Shown here in pieces: positions 1 through 8,036 of a DNA stretch of 64,000 nt. The stretch is from Hyphomonadaceae bacterium (GTDB taxonomy: Bacteria > Pseudomonadota > Alphaproteobacteria > Rhizobiales > Hyphomicrobiaceae). The position numbers and the translations under genes are program-made. The DNA is taken from positions 29,905-93,904 of the forward strand of contig JAIEQJ010000042.1 in NCBI GenBank assembly GCA_019747815.1, in the 5' to 3' direction. Under the pieces are notes generated by a model, which ran no database searches, had not been told where the DNA came from, and worked only from the letters and a program-made list of their open reading frames with translations. Each line of letters opens with the position of its first letter. Position 1 is the first letter of the stretch.

Positions 1-1443
1 GGGCGACAGCTCCTCCTTGAGGAACTCCAGCCAGCGGGCCTCCGTCTCATCGGGGAGCTGCTCGCGGCGCACCGCCTGCTCGATCACGTACAGGAGATGC
101 ACGGGGTCGGCCGCCACCTCGTGCGTGTCGAAGTTGAAGGTCTCCGACAGGATCTTGTAGGCGAACCGGGTGGAGGCGCCATCCATGCCCTCCGCCACGC
201 CGGCAGCATCGCGATACTCCTGGATGGTCTTGGCGTGGGGATCAGTATCCTTGAGGCTTTCTCCGTCATACACGCGCATCTTGGAGAACAGCGAAGAGTT
301 CTCGTGCGGCTTGAGGCGTGTAAGAACCGAGAAGCGCGCCAGCATATTGAGCGTACCCGGCGCGATGTTGGCATCCTTGAGCTCGCTGGAGGCGAGCAGC
401 TTCTCGTAAATCTGCTTCTCCTCGGTGACGCGCAGGCAATACGGGACCTTGATCACGCTGATGCGGTCGAGGAACGCCTCGTTGTTCTTGTTGGCACGGA
501 AGCCCTGCCACTCGCTTTCATTGGAGTGGGCGATGATCAGACCCTGATAGGGCATCGCACCGACGTTCTCCGTGCCGACATAGGTGCGGTCCTGGGTGGC
601 CGTGAGCAGCGGGTGCAGCATTTTCAGCGGCGCCTTGAACATCTCGACGAACTCGAGGACGCCCTGGGTCGTGCGGTTGAGCCCGCCCGAATAGGAGTAG
701 GCGTCGGCATCGTTCTGGCCGAAATGCTCGAGCTTGCGAATGTCGACCTTGCCGACCAGGGCCGAGATGTCCTGGTTGTTCTCGTCACCCGGCTCCGTCT
801 TGGCCACGCAGATCTGGCGCAGCTTGGAGGGGTGCAGCTTCACGACGGAGAACTTGGAGATGTCGCCGCCGAACTCATCGAGCCGCTTCACCGCCCAGGG
901 CGACATGTTGCCCATCAACAGGCGCGCTGGGATGCCGTAGCGGTCCTCCAGCATCCGCCCCATGGAGGTGGGATCGAAGAGACCGAGCGGACTTTCGAAG
1001 ATGGGGCTGATGCCGTCGTGGGTGGCGAGCACGTAGACGGGGCAGTTCTCCATCAAGTCCTTGAGGCGGTCCGCAAGGGAGGACTTGCCGCCTCCGACCG
1101 GTCCCAGCAGGTACAGGATCTGCTTCTTCTCCTCCAGACCCTGCGAACCGTGGCGGAAGAAGCCGACGATCCGCTCGATCGTTTCCTCCAGGCCGTAGAA
1201 ATCCTTGAAGGCCGAATAGACCTTGAGCGTGCGGTTCATAAAGATCCGCCCGAGGCGCGGATCCTTCGCGGTGTCGACCAGCTCAGGCTCGCCAATGGCG
1301 CGCAGCATGCGCTCGGCGGTGCCCGCATACATCGAAGGATCGGAGCGGCAGCCCTCCAGGTACTCCTTCAAGCTCATCCGATGCTGCTTCTGGCTCTCGT
1401 AAGCCTGCGCGTAGACGTCGAAGATGTTTTCCTTAGTCGTCAT
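1..1443 (-). CDS. prkA: PrkA-family serine protein kinase, 3' end cut by window edge
   Basis: The minus-strand frame is open from an ATG at 1443 to the window edge, giving 481 residues that begin MTTKENIFDVYAQAYE. A Walker A loop (GPVGGGKSS) lies near residue 115, followed by the family phrases VLATHDGISPIFESPLGLF and GLIIAHSNESEWQGF. These are hallmarks of PrkA (YeaG), an AAA-type cytosolic serine kinase. The family is usually about 640 residues, so roughly the last quarter is missing. In most relatives prkA is followed by a DUF444 protein (YeaH) and SpoVR, which would lie off the left edge. PrkA is linked to stress and stationary-phase physiology. Its promoter must lie in 1444-1806. Confidence 0.93.
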   Translation of the reverse strand, partial: MTTKENIFDVYAQAYESQKQHRMSLKEYLEGCRSDPSMYAGTAERMLRAIGEPELVDTAKDPRLGRIFMNRTLKVYSAFKDFYGLEETIERIVGFFRHGSQGLEEKKQILYLLGPVGGGKSSLADRLKDLMENCPVYVLATHDGISPIFESPLGLFDPTSMGRMLEDRYGIPARLLMGNMSPWAVKRLDEFGGDISKFSVVKLHPSKLRQICVAKTEPGDENNQDISALVGKVDIRKLEHFGQNDADAYSYSGGLNRTTQGVLEFVEMFKAPLKMLHPLLTATQDRTYVGTENVGAMPYQGLIIAHSNESEWQGFRANKNNEAFLDRISVIKVPYCLRVTEEKQIYEKLLASSELKDANIAPGTLNMLARFSVLTRLKPHENSSLFSKMRVYDGESLKDTDPHAKTIQEYRDAAGVAEGMDGASTRFAYKILSETFNFDTHEVAADPVHLLYVIEQAVRREQLPDETEARWLEFLKEELSP

Positions 1444-1806
1444 GTCTCTGTCGCCTCTGGGGCCGGCATGCTCAGCAAAAGATTAGACCAAAAAAATGCG
1501 GCGGGCATAAGTAGCCAAACTCGTGGCCGTCTTGACTGGGGGCCTATGGCCGATTCGCAACGCCTGCTGCTCATCCTACAAAGATGGTGTTGTAACGTCC
1601 CGAATCAAAGGACTTTTCTGCACCGCTTTCAAAGCAAGCCGGACGTGTCGCGACAGCACCATTTGGCAGTCCAAGGACAACCCCTGCGATGCATTGAACG
1701 GTTGTTCGCCACCTTGGGATTACAGAAAGGACAGACTGTGCCATTAGTATTCCCGCAAGCACGAATCGCCCACGTGCAACCTGCGGGTTTGGTTTCCGCC
1801 CCCTGT
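1444..1806. other. intergenic gap between prkA and hisF
   Basis: About 360 bases without a convincing gene. Short frames on both strands have no recognisable motif or good ribosome site. It should hold the prkA promoter and leader, read leftward, and the 3' end of the hisF transcript. I see no clear hairpin-plus-T terminator. Confidence 0.5.
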
Positions 1807-2598
1807 TCAGGCGGTGGCCCTGCCGTCGAGCCGCACCGGAATGCCGGCCTCGGCCAAACGCCGCTTGGCGGCGCCGATCGTGAACGTTCCGTAATGAAAG
1901 ATCGAAGCCGCCAAAACGGCACTGGCGTGACCTTGCTCAACGCCCTCGACCAGATGCTCAAGCGTCCCCACGCCACCTGATGCAATAACCGGCACGCTGA
2001 CGGCATCGGCCACAGCGCGTGTCAGCGCCAGATCGAAGCCCGTCTTGGTGCCGTCGCGATCCATGGACGTGAGCAAGATCTCGCCCGCTCCGAGCGCCGT
2101 CACCTCGCGCGCGTAGGCAATCGCCTCCAGGCCGGTGGGGTTGCGACCGCCATGGGTGAAGACCTCCCACCGTGCGGGTTCACCGGTCTTGGAAACCCTC
2201 TTGGCATCGATGGCCACGACAATGCACTGCGCCCCGAACTTGTCGGCGCCCTCCGCCACGAGCTGCCGGCGGCTCACGGCGGACGTGTTGATGGAAACCT
2301 TGTCGGCGCCGGCCTGGAGCAGTTTGCGCATGTCGTCGGTGGTTCGCACGCCGCCGCCGACCGTCAAGGGCATGAAGCACTGCTCAGCCGTCCGTTGCAC
2401 GATGTCGAAGATGGTGTCACGGTTCTCGTGGCTGGCCGTGATATCCAGGAAGCAAAGCTCATCGGCCCCTGCCGCATCGTAGGCCGCGGCGGCCTCGACC
2501 GGGTCGCCCGCATCTCTCAGATCGACGAAATTGACGCCCTTGACGACCCGGCCGTCCTTGACGTCGAGGCAGGGGATGATGCGAATTTTCAATGTCAT
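1807..2598 (-). CDS. hisF: Imidazole glycerol phosphate synthase, cyclase subunit HisF
   Basis: HisF is the (beta/alpha)8 barrel subunit that uses ammonia from HisH to turn PRFAR into imidazole glycerol phosphate and AICAR. The start at 2598 gives [17 protein letters not shown], the canonical N-terminus with catalytic Asp in CLDVKDG. The second catalytic Asp sits in [10 protein letters not shown], and phosphate-binding segments VGGGVRT and IASGGVG are present. The frame could extend 15 codons upstream, but homologues begin at MTLKIRIIP. Length (about 263 residues) is normal. hisA, hisH and hisB lie upstream on the same strand but are separated by unrelated genes, so hisF may need its own promoter in 2599-2785. 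Confidence 0.97.
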   Translation of the reverse strand: MTLKIRIIPCLDVKDGRVVKGVNFVDLRDAGDPVEAAAAYDAAGADELCFLDITASHENRDTIFDIVQRTAEQCFMPLTVGGGVRTTDDMRKLLQAGADKVSINTSAVSRRQLVAEGADKFGAQCIVVAIDAKRVSKTGEPARWEVFTHGGRNPTGLEAIAYAREVTALGAGEILLTSMDRDGTKTGFDLALTRAVADAVSVPVIASGGVGTLEHLVEGVEQGHASAVLAASIFHYGTFTIGAAKRRLAEAGIPVRLDGRATA

Positions 2599-2785
2599 GG
2601 GCAGGCGACGGGCTCTTCCGGATGGGCCGACGAATATTGTCATAGCACCAACAACTCATGGCACCAACGACGCCTGCGGGCATTATAGAGCTGAATGGGG
2701 ATGCCGCTCCTTGCGATCGAGCTCCGAAATGAGGCCGGACGCGGACCGCCCGGCCAAGTCCTGCAAAGCTCAATCGATCGGTGGA

Positions 2786-3079
2786 TCAATTCCGCTGACC
2801 TTCGCCGCTCGGCTTGTCGAGCTTCTTGAGGTCGGTCGTGTTCTTATCGCCAGGCGTTCCGGGCTTGGCGTCAGCAGGCGCATTCCCAGCCGGGGGGCCG
2901 ATCGGCCGCGAGCCCACGCCGGGCCCCGGCGATGCCTTGTTGTCGGACGGCTTGGGGTTTGCCCCGTCCTGCGCCGACGGCCGCTGATCATGGCCCTGAT
3001 GCTGGGTCTGCGCTGTGACATAAGTCGCGCCAGCCATCAGCAGCGCTGCCGCTGCAGTCGCCTTCACGATCGTGCTCAT
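2786..3079 (-). CDS. Small exported proline/glycine-rich protein, function unknown
   Basis: A 97-residue protein with an obvious signal peptide: a Lys near the start, then the hydrophobic stretch AAAALLMAGATYVTAQ and likely cleavage after TAQ. The mature part is Gly/Pro/Asp-rich, low-complexity and probably disordered. It contains no cysteine. A strong ribosome site (AGGAG) lies 9 bases before the ATG, which supports a real gene. It sits between hisF and a metallo-beta-lactamase gene on the same strand. I do not recognise the family. The role is unknown, probably periplasmic. Confidence 0.7.
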   Translation of the reverse strand: MSTIVKATAAAALLMAGATYVTAQTQHQGHDQRPSAQDGANPKPSDNKASPGPGVGSRPIGPPAGNAPADAKPGTPGDKNTTDLKKLDKPSGEGQRN

Positions 3080-3254
3080 TAGCGTTTCTCCTCATCAATC
3101 GATGGTGTGCGGCACGTTGGCCGCCTGGATATGCAGTCAACGGCGTAGCGCTCCCTCCGTTCCGCGACGACTCGTCTCACGCAGACTGCAACATGAAGGC
3201 GCCAGCCCGACGGCCTTGCGCCTTGGGCGCCCAAAGAAGCGCGAGCGCTGCGGA

Positions 3255-3283
3255 CAAAAAAGAAGGCTCGCGGTCAGCGAGCC
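3255..3283 (-). terminator. Rho-independent terminator after the MBL-fold gene
   Basis: Read on the minus strand, GGCTCGC and GCGAGCC form a 7-bp GC-rich stem around a 5-base loop, followed by TTCTTTTTT. It lies about 35 bases past the stop of the gene at 3319-4329, so it separates that gene from the small exported protein downstream. Confidence 0.85.
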
Positions 3284-3318
3284 TCAGGGAGATCGCGCGC
3301 AGCCGCGTTTGCCGAAGC

Positions 3319-4329
3319 TCAACCCTTCTGGTCCAGCACCATCTGCAGCGGTGTCGGGTAGTATCGGAAGCCGTCGCCCTGCTTGGCCACGTGGCCGACG
3401 CCCGGCCAGGGGAAGTGATAGGCGATCAGCGGAATTCTGTTGGCCGCGAGCATGTCGAGAATGCGCACGCGGGTGTTGGCCGACTGCTTGGGGTCGGTGT
3501 CGAAGGCAAATTCGATGCGCGGCTTCTCGAGCAGCAGCACCTGGTGATGCGTGAGATCGCCGATGGCGGCGAGGGTTTTGCCGTCGGAGGTGATCATGTA
3601 GATCGTGTGGCCGACGGTGTGGCCGGGCGCGGAGATGGCCTGAATTCCCGGCAGGAACTCCTGCCCGTCCTTGACGAAGACCAGCCGATCGCGATTGGGC
3701 AGCAAATTCTTCCGCGCGCCGGCGATGAACGCATTCATGAACGCCGGCTCCTTGATCGCCAGCTTGGCCTCGTCCGTCCAGTAGTCGAAGTCGGCCTGCG
3801 AGATGTAGATCTGCGCGTTCGGGAAATTGCGGCTGCCGTCGTCGCTCATGATGCCCCACACGTGGTCGCAGTGGGCGTGCGTGGCGACGACCGCGTCGAT
3901 GTCCTTGGGGTCGATGCCCGCCGCCTTCAGGTTGGCCAGCATCTTGCCGGGCGTCGGCCCGAACAATTGCGAGCTTCCCATGCCGGTGTCGAACAACACG
4001 AGCCGGTCACCCGTATTGAGCACGAGAATATTCTGCTCGAGCACCACGCTGGCCGTCGAAAGGAAGTTGTCGGTCAGCATCTTGCCGATCTCCTCCTTGG
4101 ACGTGCCAAGGAAGGTGCCGGAGGGATCGCCGAGGGGGAGGATGCCGTCCGACACCACGGTCGCCTGCATCTTTCCGTGCGCAAAGCGATAGTAGTAGGG
4201 CGCCTGTGCGGCGGCGAAGGGCGCTCTGGCGAGCGTTCGGGACGGCGGCAGTCCGCTCAGCGCGGCGGCCGCTGCAACGGTGGCGGTGCCCAACAGCGCC
4301 TGGCGGCGCGATACGGTGATCGCCGGCAT
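3319..4329 (-). CDS. MBL-fold metallohydrolase with Tat-like signal
   Basis: This 336-residue protein begins with a twin-arginine-like export signal (SRRQALLG, then an alanine-rich hydrophobic stretch ending near residue 35). The metal-binding motif HxHxDH appears as THAHCDHVWG near residue 150, and further ligands are in SAPGHTVGHT and in AYHFPWPG near the C-terminus. The layout fits the glyoxalase II/quorum-quenching-lactonase branch of the metallo-beta-lactamase superfamily, here periplasmic. The exact substrate cannot be read from sequence. The start is supported by GGAGG 8 bases upstream, and a terminator follows the gene. It interrupts the expected hisA-hisF adjacency and has no evident link to histidine synthesis. 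Confidence 0.9.
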   Translation of the reverse strand: MPAITVSRRQALLGTATVAAAAALSGLPPSRTLARAPFAAAQAPYYYRFAHGKMQATVVSDGILPLGDPSGTFLGTSKEEIGKMLTDNFLSTASVVLEQNILVLNTGDRLVLFDTGMGSSQLFGPTPGKMLANLKAAGIDPKDIDAVVATHAHCDHVWGIMSDDGSRNFPNAQIYISQADFDYWTDEAKLAIKEPAFMNAFIAGARKNLLPNRDRLVFVKDGQEFLPGIQAISAPGHTVGHTIYMITSDGKTLAAIGDLTHHQVLLLEKPRIEFAFDTDPKQSANTRVRILDMLAANRIPLIAYHFPWPGVGHVAKQGDGFRYYPTPLQMVLDQKG

Positions 4330-4427
4330 GGGGTTCCTCCATGGAATTTGCTTGGCCCAGTACCCGCACCGTCGCGATCATGGGCAAGAAATGCGGCCGC
4401 CTGAGGGAGGCGCGGCCAATCGCGCCC

Positions 4428-5171
4428 TCAGGGGCGTGCGGTGCGTGCGCGTCGGATCATGGCCAGCGCCGCGGCGGCATCGAGCCGTCCGTCGTAGAGG
4501 GCACGCCCGGTGATCGCGCCTTCGAGAATTTGGCACTCCGGCTGCAGCAGGGCTTCGACGTCCGCGATGCCGGCGAGGCCACCCGAGGCGATCACGGGAA
4601 TGGCCGTGGCTTGGGCCAGCGCCACCGTGGCCGGCAGGTTGAGACCCTTCAGGATGCCGTCGCGATCGATGTCCGTATAGATGATGGCCGCCACGCCGGC
4701 GTCCTCGAAGCGCCGCGCCAACGCGACGGCCGACAGCTCGCTGGCCTCGGCCCAGCCTTCCACGGCCACCTTGCCGCCCTTGGCGTCGATGCCGACCGCA
4801 ACGCGACCGGGGAACGACTTGCAGGCCTCCCGCACCAGGCCGGGATTGCGGACCGCGACGGTGCCGAGGATGACGCGGCGGATGCCCTTTGCGAGCCATG
4901 CCTCGATCGTGGCCAGATCCCTAATGCCGCCGCCCAGCTGCGTCGGCATCTTGACCGCCCCGAGGATGGCCTCGACGGCCGGCGCGTTGACCGGCCTGCC
5001 GGCGAACGCCCCGTTCAAGTCGACGATGTGCAGATATTCGAAGCCCTGCGCCTCGAAGAGGCGCGCCTGGGCCGCCGGGTCGTCGTTGAACACGGTGGCC
5101 TGCGCCATGTCGCCGAGCTTGAGGCGCACGCATTGGCCGTCCTTGAGGTCGATGGCCGGAAACAAGATCAC
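4428..5171 (-). CDS. hisA: ProFAR isomerase HisA
   Basis: HisA catalyses the Amadori rearrangement of ProFAR to PRFAR, the step before HisFH. The GTG start at 5171 gives [17 protein letters not shown], with the catalytic Asp in AIDLKDG. The second catalytic Asp is in [10 protein letters not shown], and phosphate-binding loops are QLGGGIRD and IASGGLAG. At 247 residues it has the usual length. It is the half-barrel-duplicated sister of HisF in this window. It stands alone on the minus strand between two insertions. A divergent unknown gene starts 110 bases away at 5281, so a promoter for hisA probably lies in 5172-5280. Confidence 0.97.
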   Translation of the reverse strand: MILFPAIDLKDGQCVRLKLGDMAQATVFNDDPAAQARLFEAQGFEYLHIVDLNGAFAGRPVNAPAVEAILGAVKMPTQLGGGIRDLATIEAWLAKGIRRVILGTVAVRNPGLVREACKSFPGRVAVGIDAKGGKVAVEGWAEASELSAVALARRFEDAGVAAIIYTDIDRDGILKGLNLPATVALAQATAIPVIASGGLAGIADVEALLQPECQILEGAITGRALYDGRLDAAAALAMIRRARTARP

Positions 5172-5280
5172 GTGCGCACCCCTGCTGCTGTCGGGCTATC
5201 CCGCCAGGGGAAGCCATCAGTTCGCTATCTTCTCGTGCGATCAATCGTGAAGCGTTGCCTGTCCGTCAAGCGAGTGTGTT

Positions 5281-5613
5281 GTGGTCACTGCCGCCTTTCC
5301 GATCATCGCCGGCCCGCCAAGGCGCCTCTTGACCGAGGCGGATGCCATCGACATCTGGATTGCGCGCTGGCTCAGGATCCGCCGCAAGGACCTGCTGGCG
5401 CGCTACGGCTGCGATCCGCGCAGGCTATACGAGATCTGGGAGGAGAAGCGCTTCGCCGGCAGCCGGGGCAAGGCGCTGGCGGTGTTCCACGCGCGTCATC
5501 CGAGCCTGGCCGACCGGGTCGATTTCGGCCTTCACCGGCGGGTCCCCAAGGCCATTCCGGCCGATCTGCAGCCCAGCCTGTTCGATGCTCGAGCGCGGTC
5601 GGAACAAAATTAG
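5281..5613 (+). CDS. Conserved hypothetical protein
   Basis: A 110-residue protein starting at a GTG. It is rich in Arg and aromatic residues, with the phrases TEADAIDIWIARWLRIRRKDL and YGCDPRRLYEIWEE, and no signal peptide or membrane segment. I recognise this sequence style from unannotated alphaproteobacterial proteins but know no function. The Arg-rich helices would fit a small nucleic-acid-binding protein, which is inference only. It is inserted, in opposite orientation, between hisA and hisH together with the Cas2-like gene downstream. Confidence 0.7.
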   Translation: MVTAAFPIIAGPPRRLLTEADAIDIWIARWLRIRRKDLLARYGCDPRRLYEIWEEKRFAGSRGKALAVFHARHPSLADRVDFGLHRRVPKAIPADLQPSLFDARARSEQN

Positions 5614-5673
5614 AACATCCACTCGACACGCGCCCCGAATCGCTGCATGTTCTCTCTACGTTCCGCTGCGGTC

Positions 5674-5691
5674 GTGTGTGTGTGTGTGTGT
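5674..5691. repeat. (GT)9 dinucleotide repeat
   Basis: Eighteen bases of uninterrupted GT lie in the gap between the genes at 5281-5613 and 5741-6061, about 50 bases before the second start codon. Perfect dinucleotide runs of this length are uncommon in GC-rich bacterial genomes and are prone to slippage. Confidence 0.9.
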
Positions 5692-5740
5692 ACAGCGGCG
5701 ACGCAAGATGCCGGATCCCTCGCTGCCCACGAGACACCCC

Positions 5741-6061
5741 ATGCGCACCTACCTCATCACCTACGACATCGCCGCCCCGACCCGTCACCAGATCGCCAGC
5801 GCCATCATGGCGCTCGGCGACGCCTGGGCCCGGCCGCTCGACACCACCTGGTATGTCCAGTCGACCGACCGGGCTGCCGCCCTGGAAGGCAAGCTCAGGG
5901 CCCATCTCGACAGCGAGGACGGCCTTCTCATCCAGCAGGTGGAGGCCAGCGCCGTGATGCTCAACACCGCGCTGCGCTGGTTCAAGAAGCGCCGCCAGGA
6001 CGCCCCAACCAATGTCGTCGCGTTCCCGGTGCCTGCCTTGCCCGAGGCGCGCGCAGCCTAG
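5741..6061 (+). CDS. Small Cas2/VapD-like ferredoxin-fold protein, solitary
   Basis: A 106-residue protein. The ATG at 5741 gives MRTYLITYDIAAPTRHQIAS, which resembles the first strand and helix of Cas2/VapD-type proteins: a short strand ending in Tyr-Asp, then a polar helix. A second strand (TTWYVQST) and a helix follow, which fits the same ferredoxin-like layout. The frame is open further upstream, but this Met begins the recognisable domain. There is no CRISPR array, Cas1 or antitoxin partner nearby, so an adaptation role is unlikely. Similar stand-alone proteins are annotated as SinR-like or Cas2-like in related genomes. Nuclease activity is unproven. Confidence 0.65.
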   Translation: MRTYLITYDIAAPTRHQIASAIMALGDAWARPLDTTWYVQSTDRAAALEGKLRAHLDSEDGLLIQQVEASAVMLNTALRWFKKRRQDAPTNVVAFPVPALPEARAA

Positions 6062-6074
6062 CCCGCTGCCCGGC

Positions 6075-6728
6075 TCAAGGCCGCCACGTCAGGAAATTGG
6101 CGATGAGCCGCAGTCCAAGCATCTGGCTCTTCTCCGGGTGGAACTGCGTGCCGGCGATGTTGTCCCTGCCCACCATCGCGGTCACCGGTCCGCCGTAGTC
6201 GGTTTCCGCCACCAGCGCCGCGCGGTCGGGCGTGGCGAGGTGGAAGGAGTGCACGAAATAGGCGTGCAGTCCCTGCGGCCCGGTGTCGATGCCCGCGAGC
6301 AGCGGATGCTCGTTGATCACGTTGAGCGTGTTCCAGCCCATGTGCGGGATCTTGAGACCGGGATCTTGGGGCACAATCGCCTGCACGTCGCCCTTGATCC
6401 AGCCGAAGCCCGGTGTGGTGCGGAACTCGAGCCCGCGCTCGGCCATCAGCTGCGCGCCGACGCAGATGCCGAGGAACGGCCGGCCTTTGCGGCGCACGCT
6501 GGTCTCCAGCGCCTCGCGCATGCCGGCAACGGCATCGAGACCGGCCTTGCAGTCGGCGAAGGCGCCAACCCCGGGCAGCACGATGCGGTCCGCAGCCTCG
6601 ACGTCCACAGGATCGGCCGTCACGGCAACGCCGACGTCGGCTTCGCTCTCGCGCGCGGCCCGCTCGAATGCTTTCGCCGCCGAGTGGAGATTGCCCGAAC
6701 CGTAATCGATGATGACGAGACGCTGCAT
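6075..6728 (-). CDS. hisH: Imidazole glycerol phosphate synthase, glutaminase subunit HisH
   Basis: HisH hydrolyses glutamine and channels ammonia to HisF. It is a 217-residue class I glutamine amidotransferase: [16 protein letters not shown] at the N-terminus, the nucleophile Cys in [11 protein letters not shown] near residue 88, and the His and Glu of the triad in TQFHPEKSQ near residue 195. The elbow reads GICVGAQ where many homologues have GICLGMQ, which is an acceptable variation. The gene starts 9 bases after the stop of the DUF2628 gene, so the two are co-transcribed. The convergent Cas2-like gene ends 13 bases from its stop. Confidence 0.97.
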   Translation of the reverse strand: MQRLVIIDYGSGNLHSAAKAFERAARESEADVGVAVTADPVDVEAADRIVLPGVGAFADCKAGLDAVAGMREALETSVRRKGRPFLGICVGAQLMAERGLEFRTTPGFGWIKGDVQAIVPQDPGLKIPHMGWNTLNVINEHPLLAGIDTGPQGLHAYFVHSFHLATPDRAALVAETDYGGPVTAMVGRDNIAGTQFHPEKSQMLGLRLIANFLTWRP

Positions 6729-6737
6729 GGCGGTGGC

Positions 6738-7220
6738 TCAGGAGCGAACGCCCAGCAGCGAGCCGATGATGGGCGTCGTGCGGCCCGTTGCGACACCTGG
6801 AGCGCTCGGGCCGGATGCCGAGGCAATGAGCGGCTGGCGCGGCAGCCACTCCTGAAAGAAGCGGCGCTCGCACTCGGCGGCATTGCGGTCCGACACCGAT
6901 CCCAGAGTGCGCCAGCCGCGGCGATCGAGCGCCCAGCGGCGCAGCGTGTCCGCCTCAAACCCGATCAGCAGGTGCAGCGCAACCCCGGCCAGGGTGAGCC
7001 ATCCTGGTCCCATGGCGGCGCTCCATCGCGCCAGCTCGAAGAGGCCGCTTACCACAACGTAGCCCAGCAGCGGCCACCATAGCCGGTGCATGAGCAGCCA
7101 GATCGGGGAGAACAGCGCCGCGGTCCACGAGAACCCGTCCTTGATGAACACGAGGCTCTCCGCCCGGTCGATGCGATCGGCCGGCGGATGGGGCGGCTCA
7201 TGCACGGTGAACGTGAGCAT
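6738..7220 (-). CDS. DUF2628 family membrane protein
   Basis: A 160-residue protein with two hydrophobic stretches, around residues 32-62 (including LFSPIWLLMHRLWWPLLGYVV) and 73-88. The phrases FIKDGFSWTAALFSPIWLLMHRLW and LIGFEAD are typical of DUF2628. In many Rhizobiales this family sits between hisB and hisH, and here it still directly precedes hisH with a 9-base gap. The function is unknown and the conserved location does not prove a role in histidine synthesis. The C-terminal tail after residue 125 is low in conservation and Ser/Pro/Gly-rich. Confidence 0.88.
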   Translation of the reverse strand: MLTFTVHEPPHPPADRIDRAESLVFIKDGFSWTAALFSPIWLLMHRLWWPLLGYVVVSGLFELARWSAAMGPGWLTLAGVALHLLIGFEADTLRRWALDRRGWRTLGSVSDRNAAECERRFFQEWLPRQPLIASASGPSAPGVATGRTTPIIGSLLGVRS

Positions 7221-7300
7221 GGGTTCGGGTCCGGTGGTCTGGTGCCCGTTCTAATCGCCTGCGGCGCAGAAGGCGAGGGGATTTGGCGCCAGCCGTCGCG

Positions 7301-7861
7301 TCAGTGATGCGAATGGCCGCCGCCACGGGTCTGGGCGCCGATCGGCGCCACGCGATATTCGACCTCGACGGTTCCGGCCCTGAGGAACACCAGCGTGCCC
7401 TTGATGGTTTCGCCGGCCTTCAAGCCGCTGCGCAACTCCATGAACATCAGGTGATGGCCGCCCGGCTTCAATTCCACGCTCTGGCCGGGCTTGATCTCCA
7501 GACCGTCGGCCAGGCGGCGCATCTTCATGACGGTGCCCGACACGCTCATTTCGTGCACCTCGACCCCGCCAGCGACCGGCAAGGTTCCGCCGATCAGCCG
7601 ATCCGCGAGCTTGCCCGTGTTGGTGATCTTCATGAAGCCGCCTGCAACCCGCGCGCCGCCCGGCGTCGCCCGGGCCCACGGTGCCTCGATCACCAGCGGC
7701 CCGAGCTTGAAGGATTGCGCCGCATTGGCCTTGTCGACCACGGGCACCAACGCCATCCCCGGCGCCGCAGCCTGCTGCGCCTGGACCAACGGCTGAGCCT
7801 GAGCGGTGAGTGCAGCCAGGCACAACGATGCAGCAACAAGAGCGATAGGCTTCAATTTCAC
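7301..7861 (-). CDS. PCu(A)C-type periplasmic copper chaperone
   Basis: PCu(A)C proteins bind Cu(I) in the periplasm and help assemble the CuA site of cytochrome oxidase. The protein has a signal peptide (KLKPIALVAASLCLAALTAQAQ) and the motif H(M)x10M..HxM: VHEMSVSGTVMKMRRL followed by GGHHLMFMEL. The His-rich C-terminal end (GGGHSHH) could add metal ligands. I chose the GTG at 7861 because it begins just before the signal peptide and has AGAGG upstream. An open frame continues 67 codons further but encodes no domain. It lies between the DUF2628 gene and an L,D-transpeptidase, away from any oxidase genes. Confidence 0.9.
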   Translation of the reverse strand: MKLKPIALVAASLCLAALTAQAQPLVQAQQAAAPGMALVPVVDKANAAQSFKLGPLVIEAPWARATPGGARVAGGFMKITNTGKLADRLIGGTLPVAGGVEVHEMSVSGTVMKMRRLADGLEIKPGQSVELKPGGHHLMFMELRSGLKAGETIKGTLVFLRAGTVEVEYRVAPIGAQTRGGGHSHH

Positions 7862-8036
7862 AGAGGATACCTCTCGGACTGGCCTCAGCATCCGGTCCCT
7901 TGGAAGGTGACAGGAACCATCCATCGTCACAGCGCCATCGAATAGCGAGACTTTGGTCAATAAAGTCCGTGCAAGACCGCTTTTCGACCGCGAGCGGCGG
8001 TCGACCTTTTGCCGCACCATCCGCCGCGCGCCGAGG

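Noticed and set aside
97..1980. Long plus-strand open frame of 627 codons
   Set aside because: It is antisense to prkA and hisF, both of which have full motifs. It has no recognisable domain and is a product of high GC.
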